Source of the DNA: a virus
Reading direction: 5' to 3' (one strand)
IMG/VR virus record: IMGVR_UViG_3300034374_009426
Span: 1-29,893 of that record
DNA: 29,893 nucleotides
Shown here: one piece after another, positions 8,803 through 16,900 of the stretch
Numbering within the stretch: the stretch's first letter is position 1
Layout of the letters: the number at the start of each line of letters is the position of its first letter
Position numbers and translations under genes: made by a program
Notes under the pieces: generated by a model
What the model saw: the letters and a program-made list of their open reading frames with translations, nothing else
What the model was told of the DNA's origin: nothing
Databases searched by the model: none

Positions 8803-9435
8803 ATGGCTATTACTAACGGGTATATAACCCAGAACGACCTTAAAGCTTTTGTCGGTATACCTACTAGTGATACCGCCGACGATGATTTACTAGATAACGC
8901 TATTAATGGCGCTAGTAGACAAATAGACGCTTTTTGCGGACGCAAGTTTTATGCCGACGGATCAACTAGCGCAAGAGAATATTTTACGAACGATTACTTT
9001 AGATTAGCCGTCGATGATATATCAACCTCTACCGGCCTAGTAGTTAAATACGACGACGATGACGACGGCGTATATGAAGTTACAGTACCTAGTAACGAAT
9101 ATAAATTACTTCCAATTAACGGAGTAGTAGGCGGTATAGAGGGTAGTCCTTATTACATTATTCAATTAAATAGTAACGGTAGTTATGAGTGGCCTATAAG
9201 CGATACTAGTAATAGACCGTACGCTGAAATTACGGCTAATTGGGGCTACGCTACTACACCCGAGCCAATTAAATATGCTTGTAAAATGTTAGCTAGCGAA
9301 TTATTTGCTATGCGTAACGCACCTTTAGGGGTAGCCGGTGTAGGCGACTTTGGGGTAGTTAACGTGCAGCAAAATAGAGAAGTAACGCGTTTACTTTTAC
9401 CATTTCGTAAAGCTAGCGTTTTAGGTATTGCATAG
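8803..9435 (+). CDS. Head-tail connector (HK97 gp6-like)
   Basis: A 210-residue protein with the gp6-like adaptor pattern: an N-terminal ITQNDLKAFVGIP helix, DDLLDNAINGASRQIDAFCGRKFY, then a beta-rich middle and a C-terminal helix PIKYACKMLASELFAMRNA. These adaptors form the ring below the portal. A run of five aspartates (KYDDDDDGVY) lies in a loop. The TAG stop overlaps the GTG start of the next gene. Confidence 0.85.
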   Translation: MAITNGYITQNDLKAFVGIPTSDTADDDLLDNAINGASRQIDAFCGRKFYADGSTSAREYFTNDYFRLAVDDISTSTGLVVKYDDDDDGVYEVTVPSNEYKLLPINGVVGGIEGSPYYIIQLNSNGSYEWPISDTSNRPYAEITANWGYATTPEPIKYACKMLASELFAMRNAPLGVAGVGDFGVVNVQQNREVTRLLLPFRKASVLGIA

Positions 9436-9860
9436 TGGCTAGTTTACAAGAAGTCCGGGACGGTATTAAAACTACCTTAGAAAATAATATTGACGGTTTA
9501 AGGGTTTATGACGTAGTACCGGATTACGCTATTAACTTTCCGGTAGCAATAGTACTCCCGGTAAATATAAATTTTAATGTAGCTATGCAACGCGGTACGG
9601 ATCAATATACTTTTGATATTTTAGTGGCCGTAGAGCGAGGTAATAGCCGTACGGCGCAAGATAAATTAGACGCTTATATAACAGGGCAGGGTAGTAGTTC
9701 ATTAAGGCAAGCTATATTTAATAATAGAACGTTAGGCCTAGATAACACCGACGCGAACGTTACCGGAGTTAGTAATTACGCAGCAGACGTAAATTTAAAC
9801 GGTATAGACGCAATCGGTGCAAATATAAGCCTAGAAGTATTTACTAAAGGAACAAGTTAA
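9435..9860 (+). CDS. Tail terminator / completion protein
   Basis: A 141-residue protein starting at a GTG that overlaps the preceding TAG. Its position after the connector and the alpha/beta pattern (LQEVRDGIKTTLENNIDGLRV, PVAIVLPVNINF, YTFDILVAVERG, AQDKLDAYITGQGSSSLRQAI) match the tail-terminator/neck proteins of siphoviruses, which cap the tail tube and join it to the head. The assignment rests on position and pattern, not on a decisive motif. Confidence 0.7.
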   Translation: MASLQEVRDGIKTTLENNIDGLRVYDVVPDYAINFPVAIVLPVNINFNVAMQRGTDQYTFDILVAVERGNSRTAQDKLDAYITGQGSSSLRQAIFNNRTLGLDNTDANVTGVSNYAADVNLNGIDAIGANISLEVFTKGTS

Positions 9861-10058
9861 ATGCCTAAATTTAAAATAATAGGAACTAAAAAAATTGACG
9901 GTAAAAAACCGGGTAGCACTATAAACATAGACGACTTAAATAAAATTATTACCTTAACTAAAGCCGGGCATATTGCAGCTATAGATAAAAAAGAAAATTT
10001 AAAAAAAGTAGAAAAAGTTTTTGATCAAGATAAAAAGAAAAAAGATGAGGTTAAATAA
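9861..10058 (+). CDS. 65-residue basic protein
   Basis: This gene begins directly after the previous TAA and its stop overlaps the next ATG. It is lysine-rich and ends in a charged tail (VFDQDKKKKDEVK). The first half (MPKFKIIGTKKIDGKKPGST) resembles a small beta hairpin. Small proteins of this type occur between connector and tube genes in many actinophages; function unknown. A TTGATCAAGAT motif at 10021 encodes its Asp-Gln-Asp. Confidence 0.65.
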   Translation: MPKFKIIGTKKIDGKKPGSTINIDDLNKIITLTKAGHIAAIDKKENLKKVEKVFDQDKKKKDEVK

Positions 10059-10783
10059 TGGCTAAATATGTTTTTACGGACGGTAAATTATTTTTAGGCG
10101 GCTACGACTTTAGTAGTCATACTAACGCGGTTACTTTAGACGTTACAGTAGACGAGCAAGAAGTAACTACTTTACAAAGCGGTGGTTTTAAAGAAAGAAT
10201 AGGCGGGCTAAAGGATAGCAGTTTATCTATAGACGGTTTTTTTGAGGCCGGTAGTGAAAAACCGGACGCTTTATTAGGCGCTAACGTAGGTAACGAAATT
10301 ATTTGCACCATAGTTCCAGACGCCGGAGTAGGTAATACCGCATACTTTTTAAAGTCTAAATTATTTAGCTATACGATATTAGGGGCTATAGGCGAAGTAG
10401 CACCGTTTAGTTTATCTAAAGCTAATAGCACCGATAAAGTCGTTAGGGGTACTATAGAAATAGATAGCGACATTACCGCGACAGGATCAAGCACCGGAAT
10501 ACAATTAGGCGCCGTATCATCAACCGAAAGCATATACGCGGCGATACATTGCACCGGCGTAAGCGGTACGAGTACCCCTACTATTACGTTCGTATTAGAA
10601 AGCGATGATAACGCTAGCTTTACTAGTGCTACTACTAGAGCTACATTTACGGATATAACCGCTATAGCTAGCGAAATAAAAAAAGTTAGCGGGGCTATAA
10701 CCGACGATTATTGGCGACTTTCTTATACCGTAACCGGTACTACTCCTAGTTTTAGTATTCACGCTACGATTGGTATAGAGTAA
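10058..10783 (+). CDS. Tail tube protein paralogue with C-terminal domain
   Basis: A 241-residue protein. Residues 1-140 are a tail tube fold clearly paralogous to the product at 11048: both start MAK(Y/F)V(F/L)TD and share VTLD(V/I)T(V/A)DE and the (I/L)GGLKD(S/G)(S/T)LSID core. Residues about 140-241 add a serine/threonine-rich beta domain absent from the paralogue, resembling the surface Ig-like or lectin-like extensions seen on lambda-type tube proteins. It is followed by a terminator, so it may be made in different amounts from the short copy. Which copy is the main tube subunit is not settled; the shorter, better-initiated copy is the likelier one. Confidence 0.75.
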   Translation: MAKYVFTDGKLFLGGYDFSSHTNAVTLDVTVDEQEVTTLQSGGFKERIGGLKDSSLSIDGFFEAGSEKPDALLGANVGNEIICTIVPDAGVGNTAYFLKSKLFSYTILGAIGEVAPFSLSKANSTDKVVRGTIEIDSDITATGSSTGIQLGAVSSTESIYAAIHCTGVSGTSTPTITFVLESDDNASFTSATTRATFTDITAIASEIKKVSGAITDDYWRLSYTVTGTTPSFSIHATIGIE

Positions 10784-10855
10784 GCACTTCAACCGGCTAT
10801 TTTCTGCCGTTCTGACGCGTTTATAATTCACGGCTTTACAAGTTACCGTACTTAT

Positions 10856-10890
10856 AAAATAAATATTAAAATTATAATTTTATTTATTTT
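10856..10890. repeat. A+T palindrome in intergenic region
   Basis: AAAATAAAT (10856-10864) pairs with ATTTATTTT (10882-10890), and inside it the 14-base palindrome 10868-10881 folds back, with a three-base bulge at 10865-10867. It contains no G or C. It could be an easily melted site, a weak RNA hairpin, or part of a promoter region for the downstream tube gene. Confidence 0.4.
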
Positions 10891-10951
10891 AAAAAGACTT
10901 TATATAAAATTTAATATATAATTCTTAAAACTCTTTTTGAGTATACGTATA

Positions 10952-10977
10952 AAAGCCGGGTTTAATTACCCGGCTTT
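10952..10977 (+). terminator. Terminator between the tail tube genes
   Basis: Ten-base perfect stem AAAGCCGGGT / ACCCGGCTTT around a TTAATT loop. It has A-runs on one side and T-runs on the other, so it could act in both directions. Its loop and stem core match the terminator at 20450. The remaining gap, 10784-10951 and 10978-11047, holds the A+T palindrome, a small ACTC/GAGT hairpin (10930-10942) and one copy of the 16-base motif. Confidence 0.75.
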
Positions 10978-10996
10978 ATCTTATGTCATATTACGC

Positions 10997-11012
10997 AAAT
11001 CTTGATCAACGC
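10997..11012 (-). repeat. Dispersed 16-base motif, intergenic copy, inverted
   Basis: The minus strand reads GCGTTGATCAAGATTT, identical to + strand copies at 6038-6053 and 15898-15913. It lies between the terminator and the tail tube start, where a bound protein could affect transcription of that gene. Confidence 0.6.
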
Positions 11013-11047
11013 GACTTAAAATTTAATTATTAAGTAAAGGAGTTAAA

Positions 11048-11455
11048 TTGGCAAAGTTTGTATTAACTGACGCTAGCGTAACTATTAACAGCGTGGATTT
11101 AAGCGACCACGTTGCTAGTGTTACTTTAGATATTACGGCTGATGAGGTTGAAGAAACTGCGTTCGGTCAAACTTTTAAAAGTAGATTAGGTGGATTAAAA
11201 GACGGTACATTAAGTATTGACTTTCAGCAAGATTTTGCAGCAAGCGAAGTCGACGCTACATTATGGCCACTTTTAGGAACTGTTACTACTTTTGAAATTA
11301 AGGCTACTAGCGGCGCAGTATCTAGTACTAACCCTAAATATAGTGGTAGCGTATTAGTAAACCAACACCAACCCGTAGCTAACGGCGTAGGTGAATTAGC
11401 AAGTTTTTCTGTTAGTTTTCCAACTAGCGGAACTATAACTAGAGCGACTTCTTAG
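11048..11455 (+). CDS. Major tail tube protein (short copy)
   Basis: A 135-residue tube protein, probably the main subunit of the tail shaft. It shares VTLDIT(A)DE and LGGLKDGTLSID with the gene at 10058 but lacks that gene's C-terminal domain. The start is TTG at 11048, six bases after AAAGGAG, inside the element AAAGGAGTTAAATTG that matches the capsid gene's start region at 14 of 15 positions. Having its own leader downstream of a terminator suggests separate transcription or processing and high expression. Confidence 0.85.
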   Translation: MAKFVLTDASVTINSVDLSDHVASVTLDITADEVEETAFGQTFKSRLGGLKDGTLSIDFQQDFAASEVDATLWPLLGTVTTFEIKATSGAVSSTNPKYSGSVLVNQHQPVANGVGELASFSVSFPTSGTITRATS

Positions 11456-11456
11456 T

Positions 11457-11723
11457 ATGTCCGCAATTCAAGGGTTACACCAACTCACGCTTGTAATTGA
11501 AGACGGTACTAAAAAGGAAGTAACGTTAAGGCCTATAGATTTTGTTGCGTTAGAGCGTAAATTCGGTCAAAGACCGGCAAGCGATCTTGAAAAGCTAAGT
11601 TTTGAGGAGTTAATGTATTTATGTTGGCACGCAAGCAAGCGTACCGGCGTTACAGATGATTTTGATAAATGGCTTAATACCGTAGCAAGTATAGACGGGA
11701 TAGGTACCGATAACCCGGAGTAA
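11457..11723 (+). CDS. Tail assembly chaperone, first part (G-like)
   Basis: An 88-residue acidic protein in the position of lambda gpG, between tube and tape measure. TLRPIDFVALERKFGQRPASD and LSFEELMYLCWHASKRTG are typical of actinophage tail assembly chaperones, which hold the tape measure during tail assembly. The ORF stops at 11723 while an open -1 frame continues to 11869, the usual arrangement for a programmed frameshift giving a longer GT-like product. Confidence 0.8.
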   Translation: MSAIQGLHQLTLVIEDGTKKEVTLRPIDFVALERKFGQRPASDLEKLSFEELMYLCWHASKRTGVTDDFDKWLNTVASIDGIGTDNPE

Positions 11724-11869
11724 CAACCGGCTATTATTTAGACTTAATAGCCGAAGTTAGTTTGGCCGCCGGTCTTAATCCTATGGAAGTAGCGGAGTTA
11801 CCGTTACCTATGTTTTTAGCGTTACAGCAAGCTTTACAAAAACGAGCGGAAGAATATAAAAATGGCTAA
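11714..11869 (+). CDS. Tail assembly chaperone, frameshift extension (T-like)
   Basis: The -1 frame is open from 11714 (just after a TAA at 11711-11713) to the TAA at 11867-11869, encoding a helical region with GYYLDLIAEVSLAAGLNP and LPMFLALQQALQKRAEEYK. It has no convincing start codon of its own near the boundary, so it is probably reached by a -1 slip between about 11714 and 11720 (CCCGGAG, before the TAA). That string is not a canonical XXXYYYZ slippery site, so the exact slip point is uncertain. The frame overlaps the next ATG by 8 bases. Confidence 0.65.
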   Translation, partial: PGVTTGYYLDLIAEVSLAAGLNPMEVAELPLPMFLALQQALQKRAEEYKNG

Positions 11870-12458
11870 AAATATTTTTAAAACGACTAGCGATACGGGT
11901 ATAGCCGTAGAGGGTTTAAATGATACTATTAGGGGTTTACGCGAGTTATCCGCAGGATCAGAAGTTAGAAAAGCTTTAAGGGTATTACATAAAGATATTT
12001 CAAAGCAAGTAGAAAACCGTACTCGTATTGAGGCTTTAAAGCAAAGTGTAAATGGTAGGCCTGCACCTAAAAGAACGCAGGGTGCTAAAGGTTACGTAGG
12101 CGGCGGTACCGACCGTAGCGCTTATTTAGATATTCGTAAAACTAATAAATTCGTACGTAACTTAGAATTTGGCCGCGATTATCAGTTTTTAAATTTTTAT
12201 AGTAAAACGCAGGCTAAAGGTAGTAACGTTAGCGCTAATGCTACCGGTATATTTTATCCTGCTAATCAACTTAAAAGACGCGTTTATAAAAAGTGGGTCG
12301 GCAATAAATGGCGTAGTACAGGCGTTTTTCCGGAGGGTGCAAAAATACACGGTTACGTAGCCGAGCCAACTATAGCTAAAGCCGTACCGAGTATAACCGA
12401 AGATTATAGCGACCGTATGTTTGAAACAGTAAAAAAAGCAATAAAGGAAAATAAATAA
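11862..12458 (+). CDS. HK97 gp10-like tail/neck protein
   Basis: A 198-residue basic protein. The N-terminal VEGLNDTIRGLRELSAGSEVRKALRVL... segment, followed by a basic strand region and a C-terminal amphipathic helix (DRMFETVKKAIKENK), is the general pattern of the HK97 gp10 family. Those proteins are normally encoded before the tail tube gene, whereas this one lies between the chaperones and the tape measure, so it may be a displaced gp10-like protein or a distinct minor tail protein. The stop overlaps the tape measure ATG by one base. Confidence 0.55.
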   Translation: MAKNIFKTTSDTGIAVEGLNDTIRGLRELSAGSEVRKALRVLHKDISKQVENRTRIEALKQSVNGRPAPKRTQGAKGYVGGGTDRSAYLDIRKTNKFVRNLEFGRDYQFLNFYSKTQAKGSNVSANATGIFYPANQLKRRVYKKWVGNKWRSTGVFPEGAKIHGYVAEPTIAKAVPSITEDYSDRMFETVKKAIKENK

Positions 12459-14659
12459 TGGCCGAAAGTACTAAAACGTTAAGGTTTGAGTTTTTAGCCG
12501 ATACTAAAAAGTTTTTAGGCAATATAGGGTCGGTAGGTAAAAAATTTGGCGACTTAGGTAGCGAAATGAAAGCTACCGGCGATACTATAAATAAAGTAGT
12601 AGCGGGTATAGGCGTAGCTGCAACTGCGGCCGCAGGAAAATCTTTATTAGCTTTTAGAGATTTTGAAACCGGTATGAACGAAGTATTTACTCTTTTACCG
12701 GGTACTAGCCAAGAAACTTTTGATCAAATTAATAAAGACGTTTTAAAGCTATCTAAAAGCATAGGTAAACTCCCGGAAGATGTTATCCCGGCTTTATATG
12801 ACTCATTATCGGCAGGCGTACCGCCGGATAATGTTTTTGCTTTTTTAGAGGTTGCTAATAAATTAGCCGTAGGTGGTGCTACCGAATTAGGTATAGCGGT
12901 AGACGGTTTAACTACCGTAGTAAATGCTTTTGGTAGTGATGTAATTAGCGTAGGCGAGGCGTCCGATATTATCTTTACTGCCGTTAAGGGTGGTAAAACT
13001 ACCGTAGAACAATTATCTAAAGCTATGTTCAACGTAGCACCGATTGCAGCGTCTATGGGTATAGAATTTGGTAACGTTACGGCTGCCGTAGCAACCTTAA
13101 CCGCGTCCGGTACTCCTACTAGCGTAGCTATGACGCAAATTAGAGCCGCTTTATCCGAGTTAGCTAAACCTACTACGAAAATAAGTCAACTTTTTAAAGA
13201 GCTAACCGGTAAAAGCTTTGAAGAATTTATTGCGGGTGGCGGCGACTTAAAAGAGGGTTTTGACATAATTGCTGCCGGTGCTAAAGCTAGCGGTAAACCC
13301 CTAGCGGATTACGTAGGTTCGGTCGAGGCTCTCGGTGCTATTCAAACTTTAACCGGTAAAGGTAGCGAAAAATTTGCGTCGGAAATTTTAGCTGCTGAAA
13401 ATGCAATAGGTGCAACCGACGCCGCTTTCGAACAGGGGTCGCAGGGTATAGGTTTAGTTTTAGAAAAATTAAAAGCAGCTTTTCAAGTATTACAAATAGA
13501 AATAGGCCAAAAATTAGCGCCGATACTTATAGACGCTATAGATAATATCCAAACACGTTTTGATCAAATTAGACCCGGCTTAGAAAACTTCGTAAAAAAT
13601 GTTAAAAGCTTTTTTACTAGCGACGAGGTAGTTAATACTATAAATAAACTTAAAGACGCTTTTGCTACGTTACAAGAACGTTTAGCGCCGGTAGTAGATA
13701 AAATAATTACGTTTTTTAAAGCGAACCCTAAAGTAGCTTTTACGGGTTTAGCGGTCGTTATAGGCGGTATATTACTAGCTAGCGTAATAAGTCTTGCTAG
13801 TGCTTTTGCAGCCTTATTTAGTCCTATTACGCTCATAATAGGGGCTATAGCAGGGCTTGCTATGGGTTTTAGGTACGCATACGATAATTTTGAGGGTTTT
13901 AGAAATTTTATAGATAACGGTATAAACTTTCTTAAAAACTTATTTAGTAATTTTATAGCGTTTTTTAAAGGCGACGGTTTCCAAAATGCTATGAAAACAG
14001 GTTTTGATTTTGTTAAAACTCAATTTAATTTATTAGCTAACGTTTTTAAAGGGGTAGTAGATTTTATAAAAGCTTTATTTAGTGGCGACGTTAAAGGTGC
14101 AGTTGAGGCACTAAAAGGAATATTTACAAATTTATTATCTTTCTTTAAGAATAATTGGAATTTATTTGGAACTTTACGAGATGTATTTATAGGGGCTTTA
14201 ACTAAAGCTAAGGATTTTATTTGGCCTAGATTAAAAGAATTTGGTAAAGGCTTTATCGAAACTATTACTACCGTATTAAAAACTAGTGCCGGCGTAGTAC
14301 TAGAGGGCGTAAAGTTTGTATTTAATAAAGTTATAGATAAAATTAACGGCTTTATAAACGACTTAAATAGCGGGCTTGCTTTTAGCTTTTTTGGAATAGA
14401 CATTGACCCACCGGATATACCTAACATACCTAAATTGGCCAAAGGTGGTATCGTAACTAAACCTACTGTCGCTATGATTGGCGAACAAGGTGCCGAAGCG
14501 GTAGTTCCGTTACCCTCGAGAGTTGGCGGGGGTATTGGCCTAGCGCCAACTATTAACTTAACCGTTAACGCAGGTTTAGGTACCGACGGCGCTGAAGTAG
14601 GCCGTATAATAGTCGAGCAAATAGAAAAATATAACAGACGTAATCTTAGGTTTGCATAA
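12458..14659 (+). CDS. Tape measure protein
   Basis: The longest gene, 733 residues, placed after the chaperones. Residues about 60-260 match the TP901-type tape measure core (FRDFETGMNEVFTLLPG, SISAGVPPDN-like region, VEQLSKAMFNVAPIAASMGI, GTPTSVAMTQIRAALSEL). A hydrophobic stretch near 425-470 (LAVVIGGILLASVISLASAF) is membrane-like, fitting a role in DNA passage. The C-terminus carries the common AKGGIVTKPTVAMIGEQGAE element. At roughly 0.15 nm per residue the tail would be about 110 nm. Two TTGATCAA motifs fall in it (12720, 13560). Confidence 0.92.
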   Translation: MAESTKTLRFEFLADTKKFLGNIGSVGKKFGDLGSEMKATGDTINKVVAGIGVAATAAAGKSLLAFRDFETGMNEVFTLLPGTSQETFDQINKDVLKLSKSIGKLPEDVIPALYDSLSAGVPPDNVFAFLEVANKLAVGGATELGIAVDGLTTVVNAFGSDVISVGEASDIIFTAVKGGKTTVEQLSKAMFNVAPIAASMGIEFGNVTAAVATLTASGTPTSVAMTQIRAALSELAKPTTKISQLFKELTGKSFEEFIAGGGDLKEGFDIIAAGAKASGKPLADYVGSVEALGAIQTLTGKGSEKFASEILAAENAIGATDAAFEQGSQGIGLVLEKLKAAFQVLQIEIGQKLAPILIDAIDNIQTRFDQIRPGLENFVKNVKSFFTSDEVVNTINKLKDAFATLQERLAPVVDKIITFFKANPKVAFTGLAVVIGGILLASVISLASAFAALFSPITLIIGAIAGLAMGFRYAYDNFEGFRNFIDNGINFLKNLFSNFIAFFKGDGFQNAMKTGFDFVKTQFNLLANVFKGVVDFIKALFSGDVKGAVEALKGIFTNLLSFFKNNWNLFGTLRDVFIGALTKAKDFIWPRLKEFGKGFIETITTVLKTSAGVVLEGVKFVFNKVIDKINGFINDLNSGLAFSFFGIDIDPPDIPNIPKLAKGGIVTKPTVAMIGEQGAEAVVPLPSRVGGGIGLAPTINLTVNAGLGTDGAEVGRIIVEQIEKYNRRNLRFA

Positions 14660-15888
14660 TGGCCACGCCGCAAGTACGCGTACGTTTAGGTTTTACCCCG
14701 AATACTTTTACCTTAGACGATTTAGTTAGGGGTGTTTTAGATACCGGGCAGTTAGGTGGCGCGGTTACCTTAACCGACGTAACTAGCGACGTGCAAAACG
14801 TAGCTATAAGTCGTGGGCGATCTAAAGATTTAGATAGCTTTTTTACTGGTAGTTGCGCTATAAAGCTTTTAAATAATAGTCGTAAATATGAAAATACTAA
14901 TACTAGCAGTCCTTATTATCCCGGTATAGAGCCGTTTATTATTATGCACGTAGACGCTACTACGGACGGCGGTAGTACATACGAAGACTTATTCGTAGGC
15001 TTTGTAGCAGACATTAATTTAACGTACCCGGATAGTAATAACTCTTTTGCTACGTTTATAGGTTTTGACGCTTTTATGAAAATTAATAATACCGAATTAG
15101 TTAATCAAAGTTTTTCTAGTACCGATAGCGGTACATTAATAAATAATATTTTAAGTAGTAGTACGGTTAAATTTAGCGCTGACCGTGATATAGAAACCGG
15201 TATTAGTACTATGCAAGCTTTAAGCGGTATATCCGATAATACGTTAAGCGTTTTGCAAACTATAGAGCGCAGCGAAAACGGACTTTTATTTATGTCTAAA
15301 AGCGGTAAATTAACGTTTAAAAATAGACATACTACTTTTCCGTCTATCGCGTCTATGACTTTTAGCGATGACGGTAGCGATATACCTTATACTAAAGTAG
15401 ATTATAAAAACGACGATAACGAAATATATAATATTATAAACTTAACCCGTACGGGCGGTACTACGCAAACGCAAGAAGATACCGGGAGCCAACTTAAATA
15501 TTTAATACGTACTTTAACGCGTACGGCTTTATTAAATGATAACGATACCGAAGTAAACGACGCTGCTTTATTTTTATTAGGTAAATATAAAAACGCTTTA
15601 TTACGTTTTGATAATTTAGAAGTAAATTTAAAAGATATTAGTACCGGTAGTCAAAATAGTATTTTAGCTAGCGAAGTAGGGGATATAGTTTTAGTAGAGT
15701 TAACACCGCCGGGTAGTGGAACGCCTAGCCAATTAACTAGCTACGAAACTTTAGATAGTATTTCTTATAGTATCACACCCGATACTTTTAAAGTTACGTA
15801 TCAATTAAGTAAAGCAGAGCAGCAGGCGTTTATGCGTTTAGATAATGCTTTATTTGGTCATTTAGACGAAGATAAGTTGGGTTATTAA
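14659..15888 (+). CDS. Minor tail / hub protein
   Basis: A 409-residue protein overlapping the tape measure stop by one base, where siphoviruses encode distal tail and hub proteins. It is beta-rich: an N-terminal domain with DVTSDVQNVAISRGRSKDLDSF and AIKLLNNSRKYENTN, common in actinophage minor tail proteins, then a middle with SVLQTIERSENGLLFMSKSGKL resembling hub proteins of the gp27/Tal kind. No separate Dit-like gene was found, so this protein may combine both roles. Confidence 0.75.
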   Translation: MATPQVRVRLGFTPNTFTLDDLVRGVLDTGQLGGAVTLTDVTSDVQNVAISRGRSKDLDSFFTGSCAIKLLNNSRKYENTNTSSPYYPGIEPFIIMHVDATTDGGSTYEDLFVGFVADINLTYPDSNNSFATFIGFDAFMKINNTELVNQSFSSTDSGTLINNILSSSTVKFSADRDIETGISTMQALSGISDNTLSVLQTIERSENGLLFMSKSGKLTFKNRHTTFPSIASMTFSDDGSDIPYTKVDYKNDDNEIYNIINLTRTGGTTQTQEDTGSQLKYLIRTLTRTALLNDNDTEVNDAALFLLGKYKNALLRFDNLEVNLKDISTGSQNSILASEVGDIVLVELTPPGSGTPSQLTSYETLDSISYSITPDTFKVTYQLSKAEQQAFMRLDNALFGHLDEDKLGY

Positions 15889-15897
15889 TGTCATATT

Positions 15898-15913
15898 GCG
15901 TTGATCAAGATTT
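15898..15913 (+). repeat. Dispersed 16-base motif, intergenic copy
   Basis: GCGTTGATCAAGATTT, identical to 6038-6053 and to the minus strand of 10997-11012. It lies in the 45-base gap between the hub gene and the first fibre gene. The same stretch could encode a 13-residue peptide (15888-15929) whose ATG overlaps the hub stop, but the DNA identity to the other copies favours a site. Confidence 0.6.
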
Positions 15914-15933
15914 AATAAGGATAATATAAAACT

Positions 15934-16551
15934 ATGCCTAGTGGATTTAAAACGTTCGTTACCGGTGAAGTATTAACGGCTAGCGATGTAAATAATTATT
16001 TAATGGAACAAAGTATTTGCGTATTTGCGGACGCTACGGCACGCGACGCAGGTATTACTAGTCCGGAAAACGGACAATTCGTATTTTTAACAGGATCAAA
16101 TACTTTACAATTTTATAACTCCGGCTGGACAAACTTTATAGGCGAGGGAGATATTACCGGAGTTACTGCAGGTACCGGTTTAAGTGGTGGCGGTACAAGT
16201 GGAGCCGTTACTTTAAATTTAGACGCTAATAGTTTATCTACTGCTACCGCAGTTAGTACCGATTACGTTGTAATAGAAGATGTAACAGATAACTCAACAA
16301 AAAAAGCTCTAATTAGCGACATTATAGAGCAGGGCGATATTACAGGCGTAACCGCAGGCGACGGACTTAGTGGCGGTGGTACTAGCGGTGACGTAACTTT
16401 AGCTTTAGATATAAACGGACAAAGTAGCGTTACACCTACTACTAGCGACGAATTAATAATTGCAGACGTTAGCGATAGTAATAACGTTAAAAAAATTACA
16501 ATAGGCGATTTACCGTATGCCGATATTGGTTTGGTAATAGCTTTAGGATAA
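15934..16551 (+). CDS. Tail fibre protein with duplicated module
   Basis: A 205-residue fibre protein. The N-terminus (MPSGFKTFVTGEVLTASDVNNYL) is a common virion-attachment motif of phage fibres. Two modules of about 62 residues follow, each beginning (E/Q)GDITGVTAG(T/D)GLSGGGTSG (residues 72 and 134) and continuing into a DYVVIEDVTDN / DELIIADVSDS strand. These repeats are typical of aquatic phage fibres. AATAAGG lies 13 bases before the ATG and a TAATAT box lies six bases before it, so leaderless initiation is also possible. Confidence 0.8.
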   Translation: MPSGFKTFVTGEVLTASDVNNYLMEQSICVFADATARDAGITSPENGQFVFLTGSNTLQFYNSGWTNFIGEGDITGVTAGTGLSGGGTSGAVTLNLDANSLSTATAVSTDYVVIEDVTDNSTKKALISDIIEQGDITGVTAGDGLSGGGTSGDVTLALDINGQSSVTPTTSDELIIADVSDSNNVKKITIGDLPYADIGLVIALG

Positions 16552-16561
16552 AGGGGATAAA

Positions 16562-16891
16562 ATGGCTAATACGTTTAAAAATGGTTATTTAGACATAACT
16601 AGCTCGGCGCAAACTATTTACACTAATTCTTCCGGTGGTACCGCTATAGTACTTACTTTAAGAATTACTAACGTAGACGGTACTGCGGACGATACTATAA
16701 CCGCCGATATTATTGACGGTACTAGCGGTAGCGCTAAAATTGCTCATACTATAACCGTACCGGCTGATAGCTCTATTGAGTTAGCGGGTACTTCTAAATT
16801 AGTTTTAGAAAACGGCGACAAAATAGACTTAACCGGCGGGGCGGCGTCAGGCGATCTAGAAGCTTTCATATCATATCTTGAAATAACATAA
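16562..16891 (+). CDS. Small beta-sandwich virion protein
   Basis: A 109-residue protein with AAGGGG just upstream of its ATG. The pattern of alternating strands (TSSAQTIYTNSSGGTAIV, ADIIDGTSGSAKIAHTITVP, GTSKLVLENGDKIDLTGG) is that of a compact jelly-roll found next to fibre genes in many marine phages. A minor fibre or decoration role is inferred from position. Confidence 0.65.
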   Translation: MANTFKNGYLDITSSAQTIYTNSSGGTAIVLTLRITNVDGTADDTITADIIDGTSGSAKIAHTITVPADSSIELAGTSKLVLENGDKIDLTGGAASGDLEAFISYLEIT

Positions 16892-16900
16892 GGGGTTCGT

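Noticed and set aside
10983-11033. A 16-codon frame (MSYYANLDQRDL...) before the tail tube gene
   Set aside because: No ribosome site. Its similarity to the 13-codon frame at 15888 (MSYC...DQDL) is explained partly by the shared DNA motif in opposite orientation, so a binding site is the simpler reading.
14020-14673. A 217-codon frame on the minus strand
   Set aside because: It lies wholly within the tape measure gene, shows no protein family pattern, and no gene in the window uses the minus strand. It is a codon-bias shadow.
15888-15929. A 13-codon frame overlapping the hub stop
   Set aside because: The TAATG overlap is suggestive, but the frame is very short and mostly consists of the dispersed 16-base motif. 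Not called as a gene.
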